In this document: positions 1 to 10,189 of the stretch, in pieces
Layout: every line of letters begins with the position of its first letter
Position numbering within the stretch: position 1 is the first letter of the stretch
Assembly: GCA_963281255.1 (NCBI GenBank)
Contig: OY725503.1
Coordinates: forward strand, 1,550,001 to 1,614,000
Direction: 5' to 3'
Source of the DNA: Aphrocallistes beatrix
Taxonomy: Eukaryota; Porifera; Hexactinellida; Sceptrulophora; Aphrocallistidae
DNA length: 64,000 nt
Notes under the pieces: model-generated
The model's input: the letters and a program-made list of their open reading frames with translations, nothing else
Database searches by the model: none
What the model was told of the DNA's origin: nothing
Program-made: the position numbers and the translations under genes

Positions 1-39
1 ATCCTAAACCGAAAAATCCCTTCATAAATCTGCACTTGG

Positions 40-160
40 AGAAGCCTACCTTGCGCGTCCACTAAATGATCTCCATATTGCTTGAATTTTTTACGGTGAA
101 CATTTGGTGATCAAAGTATACTATTTGAAGGGTAAGCATCTAAAAATAAAACTTACAATT
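40..160 (+). repeat. Diverged arm of a palindromic MITE
   Basis: This stretch resembles the right arm of the palindromic element at 29555-30224. Both share the order 'tgcgcg..cactaaa', 'ggtgatcaaagta' and 'ctatttgaag'. No terminus is preserved, so it is a fragment. Confidence 0.5.
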
Positions 161-191
161 AAAACTCTATTAATATATATATATATATATA

Positions 192-345
192 TCTTATATA
201 TTAAAACGCTAGGATTTTTTTTTGTGTTTGTCCGAATAGATTGAAAAATTGGCATGTAGGTGTCAAATGATTTGACTACGATTAAGTTCTAAGATCTAAG
301 CGAAATTTTCAAACCTCTGCAAAAAAAATGGAAAACAAATTTTCA
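192..345 (+). mobile_element. Helitron-like family 2, 5' end fragment
   Basis: Begins TCTTATATATTAAAACGC after an A and continues through a T-run and 'GTCCGAATNGATTGAA'. The same sequence recurs inverted at 43845-44031. A 5'-TC end followed by an AT-rich stretch and no terminal inverted repeat is the pattern of a Helitron 5' end. The 3' end was not found. From 346 to about 660 nothing recognisable is seen. Confidence 0.4.
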
Positions 346-659
346 CACTTTTTCTATACTAAATAAATGACTACACTATCACAATATAATTCATTGTACG
401 ACACTACAATAGATCGTCATTGTTATTAAGGTTGGCCTTTCCTATAATAGCTAGCTTTTGACTTTTTCAACCGATTTATTTAAATTTCAGTGCAGATTTG
501 AATCGCAGAGTTATATGAAAAACTGCATTAATAATTGAAATATTGGAACAGAAAAATTCTGTCATTTTACAAGGAAGAAATCGGACACAATATGCTTACA
601 ATCCTTTAGAAACTTTTCAAATTCATTCATAAATCGATGATCTAACTAATGAACAGACA

Positions 660-2330
660 GATTTTTGAAATTTTGGAAATTGTTAAAAATTCGCACCAAA
701 ACACCCGAGGAATTTTATTTTTAGTAATTTTGACACTATTTTTTTCATAATTCTTTTTTATTCCTAATATCAATAATCTGTCCGTTCATTATGTTCTACT
801 CTTCGAGATCTATTAAAAATCGTTGAGTTTTCGCCCCTATGTTGAATTATGTTGAACAAAAAGTTATCACCTTTATTATTGCTGAAAAAAAAGTCTCAGA
901 AAATGGGATTTAAAAAATATTTATATAATCTCAATACAAAGTTGCTAAATCCTTTGCTTATATCCCTCAATTTCCATTAGTTTTAACTGCTTTGGAATAT
1001 TAAATAACATGCAAATATCCCTATTCGACAACTTATAGCAGTACTTAACTTCAAAATATGGTATATCATAGCCTACTATATATAAGGCCTAAGAGTAACT
1101 TAACCAGGGATGCGGTAGAAGATAGATGAAGAAATACATGAGCTGCCTTAAATCATTAACAAAGCACAATAGAGCTTAGGAATGTATTACCAGCATATAT
1201 AAATATGGTATCAAAGCACCCATATCCGTTGTTAAAATTTAGATTAGCCATCAAATGATTGCGCAACAGGTAATATTTGGGTCAAATATAGTGATTTTCA
1301 GAGGCCATTTAAAGGCACTTCTAAGTGTTTTTATTATAAGGTTTTTCGCATAGAACTGAGAAGTGAATGTGTTAATACGAAAAATTTGGAATTTTTTCAT
1401 GGAATGTTCTTACATTCCAGTGTTGCTATGAAAACGTGTTTTGGTCAGTTGGGGCTATATCTTGAAAACAGCGATAGCTAGACATTCAAATATAATTCCA
1501 TTTGATAGCAAATAGGCTACTTCCTATTTAGCTATAATACAATTTCTGAGTCTAAATTCAATTATTAGACAAATTACCAAATGTGACCAATATGATAAAT
1601 TGTCTAATAACTCGTAAATTATTGAATTAAGACATATAAATTGTATTATAGCTTAATAGGAAGTAGCCTATTTGCTATCAAATGGGATTTAATTTGAATG
1701 TCTAGCTATCGCTGTTTTCAAGATATAGCCCCAACTGACCAAAACACTTTTCCTTAGCAACACTGGAATGTAAGAACATTTTATGAAAAAATTCCAAATT
1801 TTTCGTATTAACACATTCACTTCTTAGTTCTATGCGAAAAACCTTATAATAAAAACACTTATAAGTGCCTTTAAACGCCCTCTGAAAATCACTATATTTG
1901 ACCAAAATATTACCTGTTGCGCAATCATTTGATGGCTAATCTAAATTTTAACAACGGATATGAGTGCTTTGATACCATATTTATATATGCTGGTAATACA
2001 TTCCTAAGCTCTATTGTGCTTTGTTAATGATTTAAGGCAGCTCATGTATTTCTTCAACCATCTTCTACTGCATCCCTAGTGCCAAATTCGCAAGTTACTC
2101 TGAGGCCTTATTATAGTAGGCTATGGGTATATCAAAATTTTCCACCATCAAAAGTGTGAAAAACTGGTCATTGATGACTGGCCTCCAAAAAATAACCACA
2201 TTCGATAGTATCCGCCGGAATCGGAATCCCTGATCAATAACTTCTTTGAACCATGTCAGATCATCATTTTAATGCAAAATTCGTAAATTTCCAGCAATTT
2301 GATATATATCAAAATCCGTTGGATTTACAA
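660..2330. repeat. Old palindromic repeat (P5) copy 1, split by a foldback element
   Basis: The flanks of the foldback element at 1067-2125 match another locus. About 980-1059 resembles 8970-9062, and 2133-2330 resembles 9085-9159 plus 14043-14110 ('gatagtatccgccg', 'catgtcagatcatcatt'). The two loci are therefore copies of one older repeat. Here it is interrupted by the foldback element, and at 9160 by a MULE. Outer limits are approximate. Confidence 0.5.
1067..2125. mobile_element. Foldback element F1, complete, 7-bp target duplication
   Basis: The first and last roughly 500 bp are inverted copies of each other, with the centre near 1590. Ends are CATAGCCTACT and AGTAGGCTATG. The 7-bp duplication GGTATAT lies at 1060-1066 and 2126-2132. 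There is no long open frame; the 67-codon frame on the minus strand has no recognisable product. Related elements lie at 17423-18477 and 48805-55261, a single arm at 2325-2817, and a derived form inside 18827-23506. Long inverted arms, CA..TG ends and 7-bp duplications recall the P/Galileo group; that assignment is inference because no transposase is present. Confidence 0.85.
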
Positions 2331-2817
2331 GTTCAGGTTGTATTATCACCTAATATTAAGTAGTCCATTGCCTGTCAAACACAATCAAATTTGAAAATCT
2401 AGTTACTACAGTTGCACGAAATGGCACAAACTGACCAAAATGCTTTACCATAGCAACGCAGCAATGTAACAACATTCCATTGAAAAATTTTTCAAATCAA
2501 CTCGTACAAGTCTTGGTTCTACACAAAAATAACACCTTAATACCATTTAGAAATAGGGTTAAAACAGCTTAGAAAATCGCTAAAATTGTCCTTAGAATGA
2601 CCTGTTCCGCAATGATATGATGGCTAATCGAAATTTTTCCAACGGATATATGTACTTTGATATCATGTTTATATATGCTGGTAATACTTTCTTAATGGCT
2701 ATTCTGCATGGTTAACGATTTCAGGCTAATCGTGTATTAATCCATTCGGCTACTACTTCATCCCTAGTCCATGATTTTCAGTCTACTGTGAGGCATTATT
2801 AGAGTAGGCTATGACTA
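2325..2817 (-). mobile_element. Foldback element F2, single arm
   Basis: Matches the right arm of the element at 17423-18477, including 'ttgtattatcacctaat' and the terminal 'gagtaggctatg'. The left arm is missing and no target duplication can be assigned. Confidence 0.7.
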
Positions 2818-2820
2818 TAG

Positions 2821-3277
2821 TTTATATCTGTAACAAATTGATTGAAGAAACTGCATGGCAGAAAGCTGATTTTTGGCATGTGGGAGTCTTTTGGCTATGG
2901 CTCTACTAAGTTCTGACCTCGGACCAAAATGTCGACTCATGATGGAATTATGAATTTATTGTCATCTTTATTAATATTAGAAATTTCCACTCTAACTCAG
3001 CCATTTTAGGTGAGAGAAGGCTGAAATTTTAATAGAATGTGTATATTAATATATCACAAATATGATACAACTCTAAAAATATCGCTCATCATTACGCATC
3101 AAAAATTGGTAAATTTTGTGGTCTATCGAGTGATATCGATTATAACAGTAAGACAGACGTATTTAGAGGTGTTAGCTACCTTTTAATTATCAATGTGAGC
3201 CTAGATGCCCAAAGGGTGCCTCTGGCGAACACAATGTTGCCGTCAGCCGCGCATCGCAAGCAAGCGAAGCGCGCTTG
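2821..3277 (+). mobile_element. HelN copy H1 (5' tip missing)
   Basis: Runs from 'ctgtaacaaattgattgaagaaact' to the terminal hairpin and CTTG end. It starts directly after the F2 arm. The paired G/C hairpins near the 3' end are degraded here. The family is described under 56740-57323. Confidence 0.75.
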
Positions 3278-3898
3278 TATGTTTTTAATTGACATTAATA
3301 ATATTCTATCTCTCAATAGGATTGGGTGACCAGGTTAAAAAGCAATCATAACCAATCTTAACATTAATATTCCTCAATGCAATTTATTATTGTTAATTTT
3401 AACCATTGAATAAATATTATTTCACTAATCAAAACGGGGTTTTTCGATCATTGCACACAGTTATTCGGATTTGCGAGGGTGTTCTGTATTTTAATTTTGT
3501 TTATGTTATTATTATTGCATTAGCACAGGCGCCCGGAAGGTGACTCATTTGGACACGAAGTGTTCGCTAGCCCCACATCGCTATTATTAGAAGAGCGCGC
3601 TTGTATTATTGATACTCGGTATACTGAATTTTTTGAGGTGTTAATATTTTCAAAAATCCCTCAATTTATTCTCTATATCTCTTATTTATGAATAGATTTA
3701 AAACACACCTGGAAAAAACGTACTCGTTTCAGTGAGAAAGAGGAGACATTTCTCGTCGATTGACGCCAAAAATGAGTGAATTGTGAAGACTAAGTATGAC
3801 ATGATTTTTCGAAGAATGCGAAATTCAAAATTTCCAAAAAACATTAAGTTATTGATCCAAGCGGGCATTTTAACTGTATATAACCCTTTTAATTAGTA
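3278..3898. other. Intergenic stretch, nothing recognised
   Basis: AT-rich sequence with short repeat-like pieces, such as 'gcgcccggaaggtgactcatttggacacgaagtgttcgc' near 3530-3570. That piece resembles a decayed HelN hairpin pair. No coding frame or complete element is visible. Confidence 0.4.
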
Positions 3899-4310
3899 CT
3901 GTTGCATGAAAAAATGCCCCCCCCGTGAAAAAATGCCCCCACCATGGATATTCATTAATATGGGGGGGGGCAAAATTTAATGGAGTTAGCGTGAAAAATT
4001 GCCCCCCCCGTGAAAAAATGCCCCCACCATGGATATTCTTGAGTTTAACACTAAATATTGCTGATACTATTTATATACGATACATTTATGAAAGTCATTG
4101 TTATTACTTCACACGACTAGTTTGTTGATTTGCAATGCTTTAGTAAACGAATAGAAGCCAAATAGCATTCAAAATGTTTTGTATAAGCATTGGCATACTT
4201 TAGAATATCCATGGTGGGGGGCATTTTTTCACGCTAACTCCATTAAATTTTGCCCCCCCCCCCCCCCTATTAATGAATATCCATGGTGGGGGCATTTTTT
4301 CATGCAACAG
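3899..4310. mobile_element. Palindromic TA-flanked MITE with poly-C/poly-G runs
   Basis: Ends are CTGTTGCATGAAAAAATGCC and its inverse, flanked by TA at 3897-3898 and 4311-4312. The arms carry repeated 'AAAAATGCCCCC..ACCATGGATATTC' blocks with C or G runs of 5 to 15. TA duplication and inverted ends point to a Tc1/mariner-type non-autonomous element. The short open frame at 3925-4128 is just repeat sequence. Confidence 0.8.
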
Positions 4311-4548
4311 TACTTTTAAGCAAGTTTATTTACAAAAAAAATTAAAAAGTATCCATCGAAACTCCAAGTATCAGATCTCAAAAGCGTCAAACAAGAAGCA
4401 TTATTTTGGACTAAAAAAAATTGTCAAATTTGTAATTTAGTTACACAAAGAATCCAAAATGGCCACTTTTGAATTTAGTCCAGTTTTCCGAATGTTAACC
4501 TAAATGAGCATAGCTTATTTATATGCTAGATGAATGCTAGATTAGTTT

Positions 4549-4700
4549 AGGACCGTAGCCACCTGCCCGGTGATCCGGTTTCAACCTGACCACTTTTAAC
4601 CACTTAAGTTTCAAAAGGGACCATTTTGTACAATCGAAATGTTTCAACCTGACCACTTTTAGTCTCAACCAGACCACTTTACACCTGGTGACTACGGCCT
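4549..4700. mobile_element. Small MITE with GTAGCCACC-type ends
   Basis: Near-inverted ends AGGACCGTAGCCACC and GGTGACTACGGCCT enclose repeated 'caacctgaccacttt' units. A related sequence lies at about 24936-25285, where it is split by another MITE. No clear target duplication was identified. Confidence 0.5.
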
Positions 4701-5013
4701 TGTAGATTGATGCTAGATTTCATTGATGCAGATTAATTTAAAATTAAATTACACTATATCCGCCTTATTTTTTAATCAGCTCGGTAGAGTAGATCATTGC
4801 AAAAATTATGACCCACTTTGTAATCCAACTGCTAAGCCCTGCAAAGGTAAAATACCCCACAAACGGAAGGAAACTTTTGCTTTAACACAAATTTATTTTA
4901 TTATCTCTGGAATTATGGAAGCGTAATCCTATTCCATATGAATAAAGTATTGTAATTTTTTTATTTTGAATACATTACTATACAACATTCAAGTTTCATT
5001 AGCTTGTTCACTA

Positions 5014-5598
5014 ATGGTTGCTGCGAAACCAACTTCTGTGAAAGAGGCCATTGCTAAACTCTGTTCAGAAACCGAGCAGACAGCCCCTGAGATACAGCAT
5101 GCTAAACTCAACGGTGTAATACCGCCTATCGATAAGATGGATGCAGCTTTGAACCAATTGGTGGCCTGTGAGAAACTTTCTCTTTCTACCAATGCTATTG
5201 AGCGTATTACCAACCTGAATGGATTGAAAAATTTGAAGATACTTTCGTTAGGGAGGAATTACATAAAGAATCTCTCTGGACTCGATGCAGTTTCTGATAG
5301 TCTGGAACAGCTGTGGATATCCTATAACTTGATAGAAAAACTGAAAGGAGTGCAAGTCTTAAAAAAACTAAAAGTTCTTTACATGACAAACAACTTAGTC
5401 AAAGACTGGGCAGAATTTCAGAAACTCTCGGATCTCCCTTCAATGATTGAGCTCAATTTTGTTGGCAATCCTCTCGAAGAGAAGCACTCCTCCGATGGAG
5501 ATTGGAAAGATCAAGCATTGAAGCGACTTCCAAACCTAAACAAACTCGATGGAGAAAATATTGTAAAAGATACTGGAGATGATGATGACGACGATTAA
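5014..5598 (+). CDS. DNAL1: Dynein axonemal light chain 1 (leucine-rich repeat)
   Basis: Encodes 194 aa, matching the usual length of this family (about 190). LC1/DNAL1 is the leucine-rich-repeat light chain of the outer-arm dynein gamma heavy chain in cilia and flagella, where it contacts the motor's microtubule-binding region. Visible family signatures are '[14 protein letters not shown]' (about residue 37 on), '[14 protein letters not shown]', 'LKILSLGRN', 'LEQLWISYN', '[18 protein letters not shown]' and '[11 protein letters not shown]', followed by an acidic tail ending in Asp residues. The ATG at 5014 is the first ATG in this frame and aligns with the usual start (VKEAI follows). The whole coding region is one exon, with a possible 3' splice site 'tttcattag' just upstream at about 5000. 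Nothing suggests decay. There is no nearby AATAAA; the next is near 6402. Confidence 0.95.
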   Translation: MVAAKPTSVKEAIAKLCSETEQTAPEIQHAKLNGVIPPIDKMDAALNQLVACEKLSLSTNAIERITNLNGLKNLKILSLGRNYIKNLSGLDAVSDSLEQLWISYNLIEKLKGVQVLKKLKVLYMTNNLVKDWAEFQKLSDLPSMIELNFVGNPLEEKHSSDGDWKDQALKRLPNLNKLDGENIVKDTGDDDDDD

Positions 5599-7120
5599 GT
5601 ATTTGATGATTACGACATTCCGTTCACTTCCAACTATTTAATCCCGAATGACCTTATACAATTATATATCACAGATTTTCCTTGTAATTATATTAGTTAT
5701 CTTATGTTCATTAACAACTTAAGATATTAAGATCATATATTTTACACTTGACGAAGTCCGTTGTCATTTAGAAAATATGTTATCAAGGAGGGCACGTTTA
5801 TCTCTGAACTGTTTCCAGTTGAGTTTATGCTCTGAATGATATTGTATATTCTAACATATATTCTAACAAATTTCTCACTATTATTTCTCCTTGGAATTAA
5901 TGTAAAACGTAATCTCACTAAGTAGGAATGAATTTACTAATCCGAACGACCTTTTCTATTATTGGTACAGTGCTTTTCTGATTATTGAGGATGTATTATA
6001 GTTACATTTTTCAGGGGTGGTAGATGTGTTTTCATTCATGCGCTTAGATGGTTACGAAGTATATAAATTTAACGAATTTCTTTCTTATCACAGCGTTTTT
6101 GCCTGGACTTCTCTGATTAACCCAGGGGCACTGCTCAAACCAATATTGAATTCTTTTTGCCAAGAATAGTCGAATCATTCAATTCTTCTCTGTAAACCTG
6201 GTGAAGATTGCCTCTCTTTCTTCAGACATAGAGGACCTTGAATAGTTTTTTTATCCTTGGGGTTGCTCGTATAAGTCTATAATAACAAAATATCGGATCT
6301 ACTGACCTTATAATACTTTGTTAAGGAACCAAGATTGTATTTCCATTCTAAATCAAAATTCATAATTTAGGAGAACGGTCATGGCGCTTCTAACTTTGCA
6401 AATAAAGGCATACAGCACTCTATCCTATCTAATTGAGAAACCTTGTACTAAGGCAATTGTAGTAACCAAAAAATTAGTATCATAGATTGGTTAAATACTT
6501 CAATCCTAAAACCGTTAAATTAATATTGGTACGGTACCAGGGTATTATACAGCCCTCCAGAGATACGCTCCTAATCTAAAATCCCTAAATTTTCATAAGC
6601 CTAAATCTATAAATTGCATTATAAAATAGGGTAAATTGGGTATTATTCTGAATTTTCACGCTCCTAAACACTTTGAGGCTTAAAATCATACGCCTAAAGG
6701 AGCGTCTCGCGCTCCTAGACCCTGTACGGTACACCCTCGCTAATTATCGTTAATGATAGAAAAAAAGTTCGGATTATTGAATTTGTTCCGATTAGTGGAA
6801 TAGCACTTGTTCAATGGATTAACTATAATAAATTTGGATTGTTAGAATATTAAGGTCATAGGAATCAAAAATGTTGCTCCTAGGTACAAAAGGCCCCGAA
6901 ATTCGTATTCTACGAAAAATCTCAACCTGTATATATCATAGAGACTAGCCTTTTTTTTCGGCGAAACTAGATATATAGACTCACGGCCTATATGACAACT
7001 CTCTTATGCATATATCAAAGGTTTGCAGGGAGGGAGAGGCTGGCGATCGACAAATAGTGGGATTTTGTCCATGCGGTGATGCTTAAAGTTTTTCTGTCCA
7101 CTTCCAAGAACTCTCATATA
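5599..7120. other. Intergenic, 3' of DNAL1
   Basis: The DNAL1 3' untranslated region must lie at the start of this stretch. An AATAAA occurs near 6402. Between about 6530 and 6735 there are short inverted pieces ('tacggtacc', 'gctcctaa', 'cgtctcgcgctcctagaccc') that look like a decayed repeat. No coding frame was recognised. Confidence 0.4.
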
Positions 7121-7128
7121 GCTTAGTT

Positions 7129-7600
7129 CAGCGGTGGGCAACATAGGGCCCGCGAGACTAAATTTGATGGCCCGAGACTCTTCAAATACTCTATTATGGG
7201 ACCCGCGAGTTAGTCATTATAATACAAAATGGGCCCTCCTAATTTTGGTATGAAATTGATGCTGAATATGAAAATATTTTCTATAATCATTATATAATGT
7301 TCAATTTATTTTACTTAGTTATTTTTGCTTTTACTATGTATAATTTAGTTGTTACGTTGCTTCTATGTATATAGGTTTCTAATGTGTCAACTTATTATGG
7401 TACCATAATGACTAGTATATTGAAATGATCAGTTTTCCTCCCATTATCTCTCCTGATAAAACTATAAGGATAATTGAATGAAATTATGGCACGGATTCTG
7501 GGGTGTGCACCTTGAGGCATGTTTTTAATTAGCACATTGATACACTACTGTGCCACGTTGCCATTTTTGTAACAAGACAGATTTGGGGCCCGCGTGCTGC
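7129..7600. mobile_element. hAT-type MITE remnant (CAGCGGTGGGCAAC end)
   Basis: Begins CAGCGGTGGGCAAC and continues with 'gggcccgcgagactaaatttgatgg' and 'gatttggggcccgcg'. These blocks are also found, inverted, in the hAT MITE at 32276-32657. The right terminus is not recognisable, so the end is approximate. Confidence 0.5.
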
Positions 7601-7830
7601 ACATACAACTTGAAAACATCTTCCATAATGAGCCTAAAAGGTTAAAAAGTGGCAAAGTATTGGCAGGTCGCCTGTCAAATTTTTATATTTTAAAGTAAAA
7701 AATTGTAATCAGGGTTAATTTGATAAGTAGAATCCGAAAATAAAGGCAAAAACAACGCTTTTTTAACATGTACCGCTTTTGAATGAGTGTGACCTTATTA
7801 AGAAACAGAACCTCAAAAAATAAAAGTTTT

Positions 7831-8100
7831 AATTCAACCAATGTAATACGGTTTATGGATAGACTAGTTAGTTTAATAATTAATGCTAATAGGAGTTTCG
7901 AACTACATATTAATAAATATGAAGTTATAGTCACTCAAAGTCTAAATCCTATACAAAATCCGTGGTTGGGCCAGTCTGCATAACTACATTATTGACTAGG
8001 ATCAAGCTGATTTAACTATTCAACTATCATTATTAGTGATTAATAGAGCTAGTAGCGAAGCTATTTTGTTCAATTTTAACTAATATTTTTTCATGATGAA
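7831..8100 (+). repeat. Direct repeat, left copy (pairs with 14470-14755)
   Basis: Shares long stretches with 14470-14755 in the same orientation, for example 'tgaagttatagtcactca', 'aatcctatacaaaatccg' and 'caactatcattattagtgat'. The two copies flank the P5/MULE complex. The 66-codon frame here is not conserved in the partner copy, so it is not taken as a gene. Confidence 0.7.
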
Positions 8101-8102
8101 AA

Positions 8103-8219
8103 ATGATGTCATACTTCCATGATGAGCGACATTTTTGTCTGAGGTTAGAACTTAGTGTAGCCATAACCAAAAGATCCAACATATATATATATGCATTAAT
8201 CGAGTTTTAATAGTAAGGA
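8103..8219 (-). mobile_element. HelN fragment H2 (5' end)
   Basis: An inverted 5' part of HelN ending in 'cgagttttaatagtaagga', which is the TCCTTACTATTAAAACTCG start on the other strand. The 3' four-fifths are missing. Confidence 0.7.
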
Positions 8220-8504
8220 TAGTATATGCCTAAAGTTGGACTAAGGCCTAAATCAGGGCTCCCCAATTAGATAGGATAGAGCGCCATATGCATTTATTTG
8301 CAAAGTTGATAGGACACTTTCTATTTGCTCCCAATAAATTTAATGACATTAAATCTTAAGGTTTTCGAGATATGGTGCAATTTAAGGGCGGTGTTTCCTT
8401 CCAGAATTAACTCCACAAATTTTTTTCATTATTTTCTCCTGAAATTTTTTGTGGAAACTATTCTCGATGAGTTAAATGCAAAAATACACTTTTTAGGAGC
8501 TTAA

Positions 8505-8609
8505 CCCTAATTTGCCTAGGAATGTTAAATTGAAAGTGAAAGTGAATTGAAAGTAAAATGAAAGTGGGAATTTTCTATTTATACCTTTGACCCCAAGGTC
8601 AAATTAGGG
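8505..8609. mobile_element. Tiny TTAA-associated MITE with GAAAGT repeats
   Basis: Ends are CCCTAATTTG and CAAATTAGGG, with TTAA on the left at 8501-8504 and TTAA two bases beyond the right end. Inside are repeated 'GAAAGTGAAAGTGAA' motifs. A close relative lies at 26337-26443 with a clean TTAA duplication. CCC ends plus TTAA suggest a piggyBac-like family. Confidence 0.6.
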
Positions 8610-8619
8610 TTTTAAGAAA

Positions 8620-9159
8620 CAAGAAATTTTTTTTTTCAAGTCACCTAATTTATATAGGACATTCAAGGAAACTTCAATAGCTTATGTCCATTTTACTCAA
8701 TTATTCTTGCACGAAATGGTTTAGTAGAATCCTATCTACAATATTTAGGTACAGATCTTCGTTGGGAAAATATTTTAACGTTTTTCTAGAGTAGAATATC
8801 GAAAATTTGTGTCATTTTCATTTTGTTCTACGTGACGAGATCTTTCCAAAACCGTGTTTTTTACTGTACGACCTTGTACGACCTTGGTAACTGAAGATAC
8901 CTGGGAAAAAATGTTTTTTTTAATTGCTAAAAACAGGGAACAAAGCAATTTTTTTCGGAAAGGCTTGATTTCTATTAATTTTTACTGATCCTACTATTAA
9001 ATAACATCCAAACATCCTTAATTAACAACTTATAGTAGTACTTAGCTTCAAAAAATTTTACATCACGACACCTTCAAAATTGTGAAACCAAAAATGACTA
9101 CGTCCGATAGAATCCGCCGAAATCCAATATCTATAACTTTATTTGACCATGCCAGATCG
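8620..9159. repeat. P5 repeat copy 2, left arm
   Basis: Parts near 8376-8415 are inverted relative to 14450-14480 ('gggcggtgtttcc' against 'gaaacaccaccc'). 9085-9159 continues directly into 14043 once the MULE is removed. This is the host sequence into which the MULE inserted. Confidence 0.5.
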
Positions 9160-9530
9160 ATGAGTGTGAAGTTGGCAGCGAAATAAATTAACAAAATCGA
9201 GCACACTTTAACACGCTATAATTGTGATTCCAGGACACGTAGAGAGGTGTCATTTGGAATTTAACAATACTAGCCTAGGAGGTTTCTGTCATTTTCATTT
9301 CATTTCAATCTGACACCCCAGTGGCACATGATGAAATTGCAAAATTATGGAAGATTTGAAAAAATATTCACATTTCCTAAAATCGAGCACACTTTAATAC
9401 GCTATAATTGCGATTCCAGGACACGTAGAGAGGTGTCATTTGGAATTTAACAATACTAGCCTAGGAGGTTTCTGTCATTTATTTCATTTCAATCTGACAC
9501 CCCAGTGGCACATGATGAGATTGCAAAGTA
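9160..9530 (+). repeat. MULE left terminal inverted repeat with internal duplication
   Basis: Inverse of about 13704-14033. The subunit 'aatcgagcacactttaa..gcctaggaggtttctgtcat' occurs twice in tandem, separated by about 75 bp. Confidence 0.9.
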
Positions 9531-10131
9531 TGATTATACTTACATACTGAGTTAAGTATCCATTCTGAGTAATACCAAAGTGTGTTAATAGATATTGACT
9601 GCTTAATAAAGACTGCTCCTGCAAATAATGCATTGATCGGTTGGCCATTACTATTTGATGACTGAGCACGTTGAGAAAATTAATGAAAAATTGTAATGCT
9701 AAGTGCATGTTAAACAGCGATATTAGGACCTTGTAGTCTTACATTGACTTTACAGTACGCCCAGGTGAGGTTACTAACGCTCAACAGACCATCAGTAATC
9801 GGTCAAATTATAATAGATATCTTTAAAATCTGTTATCGTATGCTCTCGAATTACGTTTAGTAATCATTATATCTTGAAATCATAGAAGTCTGCCATTTCT
9901 TAATTATTATGTAATAATACGTCTATATAAATCACTGCAACTACCAAATTAAGTGACATATATCGAGCTTCTTCATAATATACGTAATCATATGCATAAT
10001 TATATAACTAGCCTCAGCATAAGAAATATTATTATCCATTTGAAATTATCTTATTTATAATTTTGTCCTTTCTCGAATCATATACGTATTTATTTTCATC
10101 TTAAATTAATATTTTTTCCAACTACCACGCT

Positions 10132-10189
10132 ATGAGTTCTTTGATACTCCGATGTGGTGATATTGAAACCAATCCTGGATCCTTACAAG
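10132..10189 (+). CDS. First exon of MULE transposase: 2A-like peptide CGDIETNPGS
   Basis: 58 nt ending in CAAG before GTAAGT. The split codon with exon 2 (10253) gives Val and keeps the frame to the ATG at 10276. 2A-like sequences at the N-termini of proteins are known from several invertebrate non-LTR retrotransposons and NLR genes. In an active 2A the motif ends NPG|P, and the Ser here would be expected to weaken or abolish ribosome skipping. Confidence 0.7.

Noticed and set aside
1702..1905. 67-codon minus-strand frame in foldback F1
   Set aside because: Lies in one arm of a palindrome; the other arm and sister copies do not keep the frame and it has no recognisable motif.
7783..7983. 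66-codon frame within the direct repeat
   Set aside because: The second copy at 14470-14755 has indels that destroy the frame.
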